The notes: generated by a model not told the origin, from the letters alone. 64,000 bases of DNA from Cunninghamia lanceolata (GCA_027924645.1 BSBN01000888.1:18666001-18730000); one strand, 5' to 3'. Positions 11,871-24,150 are shown, counted from the stretch's first letter. Translations and numbers: made by a program.

Positions 11871-13524
11871 TGTCATAGATCAATAAGTTTCCAATTAAAG
11901 ATTGGAAACTGTTCATATAAAGATAAAGATTAAATCAAGACTAAAAGACAAATCGGCTCAAGATTATGATTGTGAAGTAATAGTGAACATGGATGATGAA
12001 GTCATAAGCAATAAGAATCATCAAAATTTATATTATAAAAGGAATAGTGATCATGATATGGCTGGATCGATGTTTAAGAGGAATTATTATCTCCTTGATA
12101 TTCATATTACTACCAAGACACTGACATAAACAAGAGGATCATAATTCATAAAGAGTTAAAGATCACTCTATTATTAGGAATAAAAGATCATGTGGTGGCG
12201 TCTATGAGAGGATTGACTAATATTAACAATAAACAAAGATTAAATGAAGAGACGGGCTCTTAACCAACACACCTTCTCACATTTGCATCCCTCTAAGACT
12301 TTATAAGGACCCTTGAGGCAGCATCAAAGGCATCAATCAAAGCATCCTTCCTATCATGCAAAGGAAGAACATTCCAATCTACAAATATCTAAATAAAATA
12401 ATACTCTCACAATAGATATAATCCTTTCAAGTTAGACAATATAAAGATTACATCTCATCAAGGACTTTGCAGAAATCATAGTCTAAGGAATTGCAATAGC
12501 AAGTAAGCATCTCAACATTATTGTTCTTTCTATAGCTCTGATCGACTATCATAATCAAGTATGAGGGTTCATTTATATTCTTGATTGTCATTTATAAATA
12601 TATCAATTATGATGGCACTAATTTATAAAATGTCATCACTAACATTGCAATATGTAGATAGTTATATACCATTATTCATAATGATATATCTTATATGTGA
12701 TTTATTAACCTCATATGGGAGGAAGAGAGGAAAGTGCCATGAGGCCACTCATGGGTATTTTAGAGACCTTTGTCATATGACGTATAAGGTACCCATAGTG
12801 CAAAGGATATGTATCACATAGAGTCTTTGTCACATGAGGTATAAGGTACCCATAGTGCAAAGGATATGTATCACATAGAGTCTTTGTCACATGAGGTATA
12901 AGGTACCCATAGTGCAAGGATAGTGATGTAATGGCCTTGGCTACTTTGATGTAAGGCATCATAAGAGTACCAAGGAGTCTCATAGAGGCCTTGACTCTGA
13001 AAGTATTAAGGATACCACTTGAGTCTAAGGATAGAAGACAATAGAGCCCCATGGTGGATAATGACAACTCCCGTCTCATCTCTCATAGGTTGTTAATGAG
13101 TAACATATGAAGAGATAGTAAGTTGCAATATATGTGGCTAAAGATCATAGATCATGTGAAATGTCATGATAGAGAATATGCAAGGCATATCGATAATGAT
13201 CATGAGAGTAACATGTGAATATGAATGATAGATAATGTGCATTGAAACTATCATAAGATTAGCAATAGTTATATGCATTGAAAGTAATTATAGATTCATA
13301 ATAATGATGTGCATTGAAAGTAATCATAGATTGATGATAATAATGTATGATTGAAGTAATCAATGACGAACTCAAGTTATGAATTGGCATTTGATTAGAA
13401 ATGATAGAAACAATGTTCTTATGTTAATGGATTTAAATGAAAAATGTACTAATGTTCTCTTTTTGCAAGTTAAAATTTGTGAACAAGGTAGAGAAATTTT
13501 GGCTTGTAACAAGGGGTCTTTACA
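11871..13524 (+). repeat. 5' LTR of the non-autonomous element (1654 bp)
   Basis: Starts TGTCATAG and ends TTTACA just before the primer-binding site. A TTATAA box lies at 12301-12306 (ACTTTATAAGGACCC), matched in the right LTR, and is the likely promoter. It carries three copies of a 57-bp unit where the right LTR has two, which explains nearly all of the 53-bp length difference. Confidence 0.9.
12770..12925 (+). repeat. 57-bp tandem repeat, three copies
   Basis: GGTACCCATAGTGCAA begins at 12788, 12845 and 12902 (spacing 57 and 57). The right LTR has only two copies (15813 and 15870). Confidence 0.9.
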
Positions 13525-13526
13525 AT

Positions 13527-13538
13527 TAGTATCAGAGC
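13527..13538 (+). other. Primer-binding site, initiator tRNA-Met type with one mismatch
   Basis: TAGTATCAGAGC differs from the standard TGGTATCAGAGC at one base and lies two bases after the LTR end. Confidence 0.8.
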
Positions 13539-14857
13539 AGTCATCCTGCCATCCTGTGTGTACTATGTGTGTCTTACATGCATTTAAGTGTATACTTGTG
13601 ATTTATGTGAATTCAAGTGTTTTCAAAGGTTGAATTTGTGACTTGTGTATGCTTTGAAACACATGTTAAAGTGAATACTTTGTGTATTACGTGTAGTCAC
13701 ATGAGTATACTTGGTGACTTTGGAATGGTGGACAGGTCAATGGTGTAGTATGGGATGCATCGAATCCCCTTGACAATTGTTTGATACTATACTTATATGT
13801 ATTAATGCATTATGTATTGCTGATATGATTATGGGAGTATAATATGTTACCTATATTTGTAAGTCAAAAAATGATGTGATTTTGATTACACTATTCTACA
13901 TATACCTTCGCTATGATGGAGAAGAAGAAAAAAAGGAAACGAAATGAGGGCCCTCTTCTAGGTATGCCACCCGGGGGGGACGTAATGAGCCCACATGGGC
14001 CAGAGGGGTTCTACCTTCAGTATGAAGGGTACTACCTCTGGGCTTAGGGAGTCGCTACCAGGACACCTTAATAATCTCTCTCCTAGCATGGCATATGTAG
14101 AGAGGGCAATCATGAGAATAACGAACTTCATATGAATGTCATGTACCACATGAGTCCAAGGTGATCTATCACGAATGCCATGCGCCTCGTTAGATTGAAG
14201 GTACCTTATATGAATGGCATGCACCACATAAGGCATGTTCAGAAATGGCAGACTTCATATGAATGGCATGCACCACATTAGATCGAAAGTACCTTATATG
14301 AATGGCATACACCACATAAGGACAACAACACTATCATCAACTTGCTTAAGCAATCAAAGTCTTATTTACAACATCATTAGATTCATCTTTTAAGATTTTC
14401 ATCAATATTATTTCATTCCAAATCTCCAATCTCAGATTATGAATACTCCCAAAGTTTTCTTTAACATTAGATAATTTGTCTTTCTTGCATTCATTTGATT
14501 AACTACATTTCCTCAATCATATTGCTATTCAAAATCAAATCAAACCTTCTTTGATCATGACATCATATAATCAAATACTCTGCAAAGAACATAACTCTTC
14601 TCAACCTTGAGGTCAATAATATATAAGACCGAATCTCGTAACCAAAGATCAAGATGAATCTTGGAATCTCAATACTCCCAAATCTTCTTAATCTATCCCA
14701 TCATTGATATTCAAAACATCAAACAAATGCTCTTTTAATCACAAATTCTCTTTCATGGAATCATAATCAAAATCTCTTCACTAAGGCATGTTCAAACCAT
14801 GATTTCATCTCAACACGTAGACATAAAAAGGTGAAAAATAATGAAAGAAATAATTGT

Positions 14858-14892
14858 GATTGCTTGAGGACAAGCAATCTTAAGGAGGGAGG
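14858..14892 (+). other. Perfect hairpin followed by polypurine tract
   Basis: GATTGCTTG-AGGA-CAAGCAATC (14858-14879) is a perfect 9-bp stem with a 4-base loop. It is followed at once by AAGGAGGGAGG (14882-14892) and the right LTR. The purine tract primes plus-strand synthesis; a stem beside it may help position cleavage, which is inference. Confidence 0.75.
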
Positions 14893-14894
14893 CC

Positions 14895-16495
14895 TGTCAT
14901 AGATCAATAAGTTTCCAATTAATGATTCAAAACCATTCATATAAAGATAAAGATTAAATCAAGACTAAAAGACAACTCAGCTCAAGATTGAGATTGTGAA
15001 GTAATAGTGAACATGGATGATGAAGTCATAAGTAATAAGAATCATCAAAATTTATATTATAAAAGGAATAGTGATCATCATATGGCTGCATCGATGGTTA
15101 AGAGGAATTGTTATCTCCTTAATATTCACATTACTACCAAGACACCAACATAAGCAAGAGGATCAAGATTCATAAAGAGTTAAAGATCATTCTATTATAA
15201 GGAATAAAAGATCACGAGAGGATTGACTAATATTAATAATAAACAAAGATTAAATGAAGAGACAAGCTCTTAACCAACGCACCTTGTCACATTCGCATCC
15301 CTCTAAGACTTTATAAGGGACCCTTGAGGCAGCGTCAAAGGCATGAATTGAAGTATTCTTCTTATCATCCAAAGGAAGAACATTCTAGTCTACAAATATC
15401 TAAATAAAATAATACTCTCACAATAGATATAATCCTTTCATGTTAGACAATATAAAGATTACATCTGATCAAGGACTTTGCAGAAATCACAGCCCAAGGA
15501 ATTTCAACAGCAAGTAAGCATCTCAACATTATTGTTCTTTCTATAGCTCTGATCAACTATCATAATCAGGTATGAGAGTTCATTTATATTCTTGATTGTC
15601 ATTCATAAATATATCAATTATGATTTCACTGATTTATAAATAGTCATCACTAACATTGTAATGTGTAGATAGTTATATTCCATTATTCATAATGATATGT
15701 CTTATATTTAATTATCCATATGTGATTTATTAACCTCATATGGGAGGAAGAGAGGAAAGTGCCAAGAGGCCACTCATGGGTATTTTAGAGACCTTTGTCA
15801 CATGAGGTATAAGGTACCCATAGTGCAAAGGATATGTATGACATAGAATCCTTGTCACATGAGGTATAATGTACCCATAGTGCAAGGATAGTGATGTAAT
15901 GGCCTTGGCTACTTTGATGTAAGGCATCATAAGAGTACCAAGGAGTCTCATAGAGACCTTGACTCTAAAGGTATTAAGGATACCAATTGAGTCTAAGGAT
16001 AGGAGACATTAGTGCCCCATGGTAGATAACGGCAACTCCCATCTCATCTCTCATAGGCTGTTAATGAGTAACATATGAAGAGATAGCAAGTTGTAATATA
16101 TTTGGATAAAGATCAAAGATCATTTGAAATGTCATGATAGAGAATATGCAAGGCATATTGATAATGATCATGAGAGTAACATGTGAAATATGAATGATAG
16201 ATAATGTGCATTGAAGCAATCATAAGATTAGCAATAGTGATATGCATTGAAAGTAATTATAGATTCGTAATAATGACATGCATTGAAAGTAATCATAGAT
16301 TGATGATAGTAATGTATGATGAAAGTAATCAATTATAAACTAAAGTTATGAATTGGCATATGATTGTAGAAATAATAGAAACAATGTTCTTATGTGAATG
16401 AATTTAAATGAAAAATGTACTAGTGTTCTCTTTTTGTAAGTTGAAATCTGTGAACAAGGTAGAGAAATTTTGGCTTGTAACAATGGGACATTACA
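14895..16495 (+). repeat. 3' LTR of the non-autonomous element (1601 bp)
   Basis: It begins TGTCATAGATC after the purine tract and ends ATTACA before the ACAAG target duplication. It is collinear with the left LTR, with scattered substitutions and one fewer 57-bp unit. Confidence 0.9.
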
Positions 16496-18530
16496 ACAAG
16501 GCATACGGCTAGAGAAATTGGTGACACTATCTTCCCCTTACATGGCACGGGCACACCAATCTCTCTCACCCTTCTATCCTATGAACCGAAGGAATTCTTG
16601 TCTCTACAATGAATAGTACATATAGGGCGACTTTAGAGGTCCGACCACCTACACCAATAAGTAAAGGGTTTTGTGTCTCTAAAACAGAGGTGTTTATTGG
16701 GGGAACATTCAAGATATCAGCATGTTATGAGCATCTAGTAAACCACTTAAAGTTTTAACTAGTCCTACTAGCAATATCATATACACAAGATATGAATTCT
16801 TTTCTAACTAACACCGAACAGTAAGCGCTAATAGTGATTAAGACTTGGCTTTCACCTTATCCTATTTTGTATAGAAGACCGAATGGAAGTACCACTTGGG
16901 GTCGCCAATGAGTTCTCCTTGAGGATGTGTCTCAAGGGCAGGGCCACTCTAAGAAAAATAAAAAGAGAGTAGAACCATTTCTCTTCACCCAAGATCCTTT
17001 GAAGGTGAGGGGAGAGGATACTTTGATTCTATCCCTTGGGTTTAACACAAGTGTACAAGCATACAATACATGTCAAACAAAGCTATGTTCTTTTTAAGAT
17101 CCAAAACGAAGTGTACCTATGATTGTTTGCAAACAAGGTTAATTTTAATGCACCAAATATAAATGTTTCTAAGCTAACAAAATCCTACAAAAGATGTTAG
17201 TAGTTTCAGTTTCAAGTCTTGGACAAATGTTATTTCACCTACAGAACACTGTCCAACACCTGAATAGATCCCAAGATTAGCATAGAATAAGGTACCAAAA
17301 CAGAATGAAATGGAGTAACAGAATAGATAAATAGCACTATAGAAAACACAAATGGCACTAAACAGTTATTAGTGAATTATTATGATTGACAACAAATGAG
17401 AATCCAAGATGGCACCATAAGAAAGATAAATGGTGTTGATTGTAAAAATGGTGCCAAAATCGAATGAAAAGGCACTACAGGATAGGAATATAGTGCCAAA
17501 CAAGGTTTTAGATCATTTTACTTTGTTTGTTTAGTTTGATAGCATCGAATTGGGTGGATATAACACCAAAGTGATGTAGAGCTTTAAAACCTTGTTCAAA
17601 AACCCATTAGTTTTAATAACATCAACTCAAACAAGATAAAAACTCTTTTCCTTGCATTAGCCACACACAAAAAACCATATGAGAGTTAAAAAACCAAGTT
17701 AAAATCAAGCAAAATGAGCTAGGGTTAGATGGAAATGCATTAGATGTACCCGTATACAAATTTTGACATAATAGCCCCATATTCCTACGTATTTCCTGTT
17801 GAAACAAAGAGCATCTTAACCTAAAAGCTCAGGAAACATTCAAAAAGGCCACAAAAAGTTAAACTACAAGACCAAAGTTATTGTGGATGTTGTGTGAAAA
17901 AAAGCATCAAAATAGTCAAAAATGGTGCCAGGAGATGAGGAAATGGCATCACTGTAGGAAGAAATGGTGTCAAATAGAGAGTCTTTAGTGCCAAACCTGC
18001 AAAAACACGTCTTCTTGCACAAAAACTCAAACAAAAGTTTGTATATTGGGACCATGGGGTCCAACCACACGTGCCAAATGAGAGCAAATAAATCAAATGA
18101 GGATAAAAACATAAAATATATGCATAAAAATACAAATCTTATACCTACAAAGTGATCTCCTCCTCCTAGATAAGGTGGAGAGCCTACCACCCAAAGACTC
18201 TTTCTTTACCCATGGTTTTACTATGTGAAATGCTCTCAACTAGACTACAAATCACTAAAACCTAGCTCAATTGATGAAGAGATGGAGAGATTTTGGCATA
18301 ATAAGTTTGCTGAAATTGTGGATGATCAAATGGCTTGAATGAGGGTGTACTTAAAGGCTTTTTCAAGGGATATTTGATCCAAGGGTTGAAATTCACTTTG
18401 GAGATCAATGGATGAGGATGAATGTGAGGTGGAGGTCTTAGATTAAATAATGGAAAATGGAGGGATGAGAATAAAAGTAAATTTTAAATTCACATGGGGA
18501 TGAGGTGAGGATTAAAAATAGTTTTTTAAT
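16496..18530. other. Non-coding AT-rich region
   Basis: No coding region with recognisable motifs. From 17280 to 18000 there are diverged words of the type (A)TGGTGCCAAA, GGCACTA and AGTGCCAAAC, like those in 11302-11870. ORFs at 17864-18190 overlap each other in several frames and look spurious. Confidence 0.5.
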
Positions 18531-18914
18531 TGATGAAGGGGGTAAATCATAAAACACACAATAACAAAAATTACACGCAGAAAATAGAATGATATTTTAT
18601 TAATATGGGCAAAACATTACATTACAGAAGCTCAAATACAATCAGAGGATGAATCCCCTACAAGATGCAACTTATTACAGCTCCCTCTCTCAAGGCTTTG
18701 GAATCTTCAGCCTTCTGTAATCTTGATGAAGGGGGTAAATCATAAAACACACAATAACAGAAATTGCACACAAAAAATAGAATGATATTTTATTAACATG
18801 GGCAAAATATTACATTATAGAAGCTCAAATACAATCAAATGATGAATCCCCTATAGGGTGCAACACATTACAACTCCCTCTCTCAAGGCTCTGGAATCTT
18901 CAGCCTTCTATAAT
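18531..18914. repeat. 193-bp tandem duplication
   Basis: TGATGAAGGGGGTAAATCAT starts at 18531 and again at 18724. The 193-bp unit runs to the words CAGCCTTCT(G/A)TAAT in both copies, with roughly 5-10 percent differences by eye. The following sequence to about 19330 has LTR-like wording, including a TATATATA block near 19010, and may be an LTR remnant whose partner I cannot see. Confidence 0.85.
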
Positions 18915-20520
18915 TCCCAAATCAACCAGGGTTTCTAATTTCCCCACATTTCTTGACTCTACACCTTCCACCTTAACTCTACTACCATAATGGTTCCCAA
19001 AAATGGTTATATATAGCCCTTTTTGGTGACCACCAACTTAATTTTGAAATTTGCATCTCCCTCCAAAAATAGGTCAACTTCGCAAGGCCATAACTTTTGA
19101 TCCGACTGTTGGATTTTCAATTATAATACCTTTTCGGAAAGCTCTCAAAAAGATGATGGAGCACAAGCAGAACCAATAGGTAGACTACTTGGGTTTCCCA
19201 CCAAATTTAGGGCCCATTTGGAGCCTCTAAGTGCCTTAAATTCGACTTTGAATATTTCAATAGGATTTTTGGAATTTGAAATTTTAATATCTCACAAATG
19301 ACAAATGATATTGAATTAATTTTCTCACCATTAGCTTCAATTCAGCATTCTGGATGTCCATGTGAGATTTTGTATCCAATCGTGCAGAAATGCAAACTTA
19401 CTAAAAATAGTAACCCTGCCAAATTTAGCCCTTATTAAAAAGAAACAACACAATTTTTTTTTGGTTGATGCAAGATTGCTCTTAGACCCTGGATGCCCCT
19501 GCATCATTAATTCATTTTGGGAAGAATGGTACTTAATGAAAGTGGTTGGTGTAAGATATCATTTATGGGGTTTATGACAAATGTATATAAAAAATTATTT
19601 TATGTTGAATAAAAATTAATTTTTTATTTAGAGGATGTGGGGAGGAGTGTTAAACAAGGTTTAACCAAACTAATCAAGGTGATCAGTCTAATTAATATGG
19701 CTGTAGTAAATTAGGGAGTGGGTTAATTAGGGGTTAAAATTAATTAAATGGTGTTTTATTTAATTAATCCTAGGTCTGGAGGATAGGTAGGTTAGACTAG
19801 CTAATTACATAATAGGTATTTAATTAACTAGGGTAGGGATAGGCTAATTAATAGGCTAAATTAACTAGATAAACATAATTTAGATAATTAATTGGGTTTA
19901 ATGAAATAGGTGAATTAATCCAATAAATATTTGCACATTTATTTAATTAATTGGGTTAATGGAACCATTGAATTAATTAAATTAATTCAATATTAGGGGT
20001 GAAATGATGAATAATCAAGTGTTGGAAGTAATAATTAATTAAATAAAAATTTAATTAATTAATTAGAAGGGAAATCAGTGATATTAGTGATGTCAGAGGT
20101 TGGCCAAATGTTGAAGACATTTTTAGGTGTCTACATTTACATTGTTTTTTAAATTAATTTTTGAAGAGTAACTATTATTTGGACATAGGTGTATGTTGTC
20201 AAGCATAACATGTGTATATATCAAATTTTGATATTTTCCTAGTGAAACAAGGACATCAATACCTAGTGCAAAGGTATTTTTTGAATATTTCACTATCTTT
20301 TCACCTATGTGTAACGAAGAACTTGATGTTCAATCAAAAACCTATGTTTAGTAAAAATTAAAAATTAAATACATAATAAAATGAAAATATATCAAAATTA
20401 TACTTATTGGAAAGCTCATTTAGAGGACTATGATCTTGCAAATTATCTTGTAGAGTTAATTATATTTGAAGGTCTAACCTGAGGTTTGAAACTAGATTTT
20501 CTGAGGAAGTTTTGATGCAA
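18915..20520. other. Non-coding AT-rich region, possible LTR remnant
   Basis: 18915-19330 may continue the LTR-like sequence. From about 19640 to 20080 the sequence is dominated by AATTAATTAA words. No coding region is recognised. Confidence 0.4.
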
Positions 20521-20544
20521 ACACAAAAGTGTCTAGGTAATCAT

Positions 20545-20735
20545 CTTCGTTCGAAGGTCCTTCGAATGAAGGTACCTATGAACGAACATTTTACCTTCAT
20601 TCATAGGTACCTTTGAACAAAGGTACATTAAAAAAAACTGAGCTGGAATATAATATTTAAATACCTTTGAACAAAGGTCACTGAATAAAAATATGGCCGC
20701 ACATTTTTAGCAGTCAACCTTCGAACGAAGGCTAA
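20545..20735. repeat. Palindromic tract of TTCGAA and GGTACC words
   Basis: GAAGGTACCTATGAACGAA (20568-20586) is followed nine bases later by its near-perfect inverse, ending at about 20615. Related words (CCTTCGAATGAAGG, CGTTCGAAGG, CTTCGAACGAAGG) recur to 20730. It could fold into a hairpin. Confidence 0.65.
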
Positions 20736-22414
20736 TTTTGCTAACATTTAACAAAATGTATGTATTCAAATTACATGTATATATACATGGTCATTTTATG
20801 ATTTTAATATCAAAAAGTAAAGGAAAATTCGTGGTCTATTTGAACTTGGTCAAAATTTTCAAGTGCTTTATAAATTTGGAACATGGAATTGGCAATGAAA
20901 TTATCAAGATCATATTTTGCAAATCCGTGCAGAAGATGGGGAATAAAAGGACAAGGAAAAATAAGACTGCATGATATCTTTCAATGCAAAGGGAACAAAA
21001 ACTATGTGAAGAAAGGATGCAAAGATATTATGCTCAAAGAGAAGGTGTGTATATTTTCTATAAATTTTTTTTTTTAATTAAATCATCTTCTAGATAAGAT
21101 TAAGATCAATATGATCAAATTGTTTTCAATTAAAGTAATTTTTCAATTCAAGTATGTTTTAAATATATTCATTTATTTAAATGTTGTGGATTCTATTACC
21201 ATTCTTAATTCCTCTACTAGAACCACTATGTTCACTAAGTCTACTTAACTAAACTATAAACCCTATTTACCCTAGAAAACCTAAATCCTAAACCCTAAAT
21301 ATTATTGTGCTAAATATATGACTAGATGTTTTGGCTAAATTTTCTTCCACTAAATTAACTAATCAAATTTCTTTCTACTATATTTTTGTACCTTACTTGC
21401 GAAGTGAATCTATGATCTAAAGCCTAGGTCCTATCTAGGACCCTACCTCAATGGAGACATACATGTAATTTGACTATCCTCAAAACATCCCTAGTCCTAA
21501 CTTGTTTAAGTCTAAAACCCTAAATCCTAACCTCTAAGTTCCTTAAGTATTATAATTACAAATAAATTATTATAGTTATAAATTAAAGACTTGTGAGAGT
21601 TTCTTATATACCCTAAACTCCTAAACCCTAAACCTTATTTGTCCATTAAATATTATTGAGTTTTAAATCTAAATGTATATATAATAATATTAAACTAATA
21701 TTTTATATGTACATGCATGCATATATATGACAAATTGAACTACTATATTATATACATGTGCATATGATTATTGTAGCCCTTTAGGAATTTTGCACCACAT
21801 TCACGAACCATGGTTCTAAGATATATTATTGATTCATACGATGTATGTAGTTAACTTGATTCAACAAAACATGTAATATTATCTCCTCCTCTACTACTAT
21901 AAATTATATATTGATCTATAATTTTGTAGTTGCACACTTAAATCTTTACTACATTGAATCTATTTTTAGGTTAAATGATCTAGTAATTTAATATCTACCT
22001 ATAAGTTTACTTGACCTTAGAGACATATAAATTATAATTTGAGAAATTAGCAATTAGTTAAGGAGTTAATTTAAGATTTTGATTAGAAAATACTCCTAGA
22101 ATAGGACATGAAAAGATAACTTTACATAGAACTTGTGCACATGCCCATCCATACATGGACATATCATTCTAGATGTCATTTCCATTTACATGTTTATTTT
22201 CTCTTCTTGTACCAATACTTTGACATGCATGCAGTTGATCGGTAGTATAATTGTAATTCAAAGTTGGAGAAAATTCTAAGGATGAATGCTACATCCCTAA
22301 TAGTTTCTCATTATGTAAGTTTATAATCACCTTCATGAGCTTTATCCATGTAGTTTAATAATCTAACTTTTATATATATTTCTAAAATCTTCTCTTTTAT
22401 ATGATATGTGTAGG
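20736..22414. other. Non-coding AT-rich region with telomere-like words
   Basis: No recognisable gene. Loose CCCTAAA-type words occur near 21255-21300, 21500-21530 and 21610-21640 (AACCCTAAATCCTAAACCCT). These are degenerate interstitial copies of the plant telomere motif, common between plant genes. Confidence 0.45.
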
Positions 22415-23470
22415 GGCTCAACATACAAAAACTGGAGTAGAGGTCCAACCTAATTTAGTTATTGGAGTAGAGGAGTCCAAATCACACATATTTGATGTCA
22501 GGGAGGAGATTGGGCAAGCACACATAATTGATGTTATAGAGGAGGCCCATACACACTTTGATGTTGGACAGGGGTAAAGATTGCTTCCTTCTACCGATAT
22601 GCATACTATGAATCTAATTAAAGAGGTGAAGAGAAAAAATTCTTACAAAAATATAGATCATTTTCTTGAAATGGATATAGAGAAATTGAAATTTTATGCT
22701 AAACAACCCAGTCAAACTACTAAGAGGGTATTGACAAGAAATTCAAAGGAAATAATTGAGTCTTATTTCAAAAATAATGATACACTTGGTCAAGACCAAC
22801 TATTATCAACATTGCTTCTTCATGATGACCTAAAAGAGCCATTAGAATTGATGGATGTAGATTTCACAAAAAGAGGAAAAGATGCCTAGAAAAATATATT
22901 ATTGAAAATGTTAAAAAATGTTTGGGTTCCATTGGGAAACAATCTTGATTAGTGGACAAGAGGATTTCAAGAAGAGTGATGTTGACATCTATTGTAAGTA
23001 CACAAATGTCAAGAAAGCTTCAACTCTCTTCACTTTCAAGTAAAATTGGCTTAAGTAGAAAGACACTAACAAGATATGTGAAAAGGAGAAAGGTTTTGGA
23101 TGATTCTACTATAGAAGGCAATTGGACATTGATGTGTAGGGCTCCTCATTCTGACAATATTGAAGATGGTATTAATAACTTGATCTCAAGTTTTTGGCAT
23201 GAACTTACTCACCCCTAATTAAATAAAAGAGATGTTCTAAAACACAAGATCAATCTTGGAGACAATTTTGAATTGCATACAAAACATTGGTTAGACATAA
23301 CACAACATGAGATGTATGTGATGTTTTATGATGCAAATCCTCATTGAAAGATTGGACAAACAATGTTTGTGAAGGTAAACAAGGTTTGTGAAACTTGTTG
23401 TTGTCATTATCATATAGAATTTGATCTTTACTATTAGGTGTTTCAAAAGATTAGAGAAGAAAGTGATGGT
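22415..23470 (+). pseudogene. Transposase-like protein, N-terminal half, decayed
   Basis: A broken frame can be followed through open stretches 22581-22889 and 22952-23218 and on to about 23460. It reads an acidic repeat-like N-terminus (22430-22575), a helical region, a stretch starting SRKTLTRYVKRR that looks like helix-turn-helix, then SSFWHELTHPSPN and a C-rich motif CETCCCHYHIEFDLYY near 23390-23436. The longer minus-strand pseudogene at 59738-62905 has the same order, for example FWKNNSRVSPNARDVV matching FWHELTHPSPN-KRDV. I recall this protein from repeat annotations of mosses, ferns and conifers; its transposase role is inference. At least four stops or frameshifts are present. The C-terminal half with the DDE-like residues is absent: a methyltransferase fragment follows instead. 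Confidence 0.6.
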
Positions 23471-23536
23471 TCTCAAAATGCATGAGAAAATGATCCGGAT
23501 ATGTCCAGATGATCACAATTCGAATGTGGTATGCCG

Positions 23537-24150
23537 AAGGGTGTATGGGCAACCATATCCCAGTTTTTGTATGATATTAAACCAAAATTTGTGGATTCAA
23601 AGTACTTTTCAATTTCAAGTAGAAAATGTGGCTATGTGCATAACCTTTGTATTGATTTAACCATTTTCAAATTTTACCTTTACCAGGTCCATGACAATTG
23701 AAGAGGTATTTCTTGAAACACAAAAGTATTGGCCATCATGGGATAATAGAACTAATCTTAACTGCATAAAGATAGTGGCTACAAGTGTTCCATTAAATGT
23801 GATAGACTTGGGGCTATGGTCAAGCATTCTAATGGAAACCTCCCTAATGAAGATCAGGATATCTAGGAATTTTACAATGTAAAAGGTGGAACTTGGTATG
23901 GGTTGGTCTAGATCAGGTGGCTTTACTAGAGCCTCATGAAATGGAGCTTGTGTTAGGATTTGATGTTGGCCACACACATGGTGCTTCTACAAGGAAAGAG
24001 TGTGTACAATCCCTTGGAAATGCCTTTCAAGTAGAAACAGTGTGATACCATCTTTATGTTTTCAAGCATATTTATCCAAAGGGTACAAATGTCCTTTCTC
24101 TATTCTCTAGAATTGGGGGTGAAAAAGTTTCTTTGCATCCAACTAGGGTA
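23537..24150 (+). pseudogene. DRM2-like: DRM-type (domains rearranged) DNA cytosine methyltransferase fragment, decayed
   Basis: DRM enzymes carry out RNA-directed de novo DNA methylation in the plant nucleus. The translation gives KGVWATISQFLYDIKP and KFVDSKYF, then after a frame change TIEEVFLETQKYWPSWD with NRTNLNC. After another frame change it gives WNLVWVG, EPHEMELVLGF, QSLGNAFQVETV, YHLYVFKHIYPKGTNVL and SLFSRIGGEKVSLH. These match, in order, the C-terminal methyltransferase region of plant DRM1/DRM2, ending just past motif I (family FSGIGG, here FSRIGG). The catalytic Pro-Cys motif, which in the rearranged order comes later, is missing. Frameshifts lie near 23655 and 23860-23885, with a TGA near 24045. 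No intron-sized gaps interrupt the match, suggesting a retrocopy or captured segment. It lies about 70 bases after the transposase-like remnant in the same orientation. Confidence 0.8.

Larger units (their letters stand above)
13525..14894 (+). other. Non-coding interior of the non-autonomous LTR element
   Basis: No gag, protease or pol motif is visible in any frame. The longest suggestive plus-strand frame is a 44-codon ORF at 13913-14047 that starts MMEKKKKRKR and ends at TAG; I do not recognise it. From about 14120 to 14320 there are diverged repeats of ATGAATGGCATGCACCACAT alternating with ACCTTATATGAATGGCAT. The last part, before the purine tract, is AT-rich. Confidence 0.75.
11871..16495 (+). 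mobile_element. Complete non-autonomous LTR retrotransposon with non-coding interior
   Basis: Two long direct repeats (11871-13524 and 14895-16495) both begin TGTCATAGATC and end ...TTACA. The five bases before the first (11866-11870, ACAAG) equal the five after the second (16496-16500, ACAAG), a perfect target duplication. A primer-binding site follows the left LTR and a purine tract precedes the right one. The interior is only 1370 bp and encodes no recognisable gag or pol, so the element must have moved with proteins supplied in trans. LTRs longer than the interior are unlike typical TRIM (short LTR) or LARD (long interior) elements. Confidence 0.92.

Noticed and set aside
12711..13079. 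122-codon minus-strand ORF with repeated HYGYLIPHVTKTLC
   Set aside because: It is the 57-bp tandem repeat read in a frame divisible by three; the other LTR gives a shorter version with one repeat fewer.
21240..21660. Interstitial telomere array
   Set aside because: CCCTAAA words are scattered and degenerate, not a tandem array; such words are common in plant intergenic DNA.
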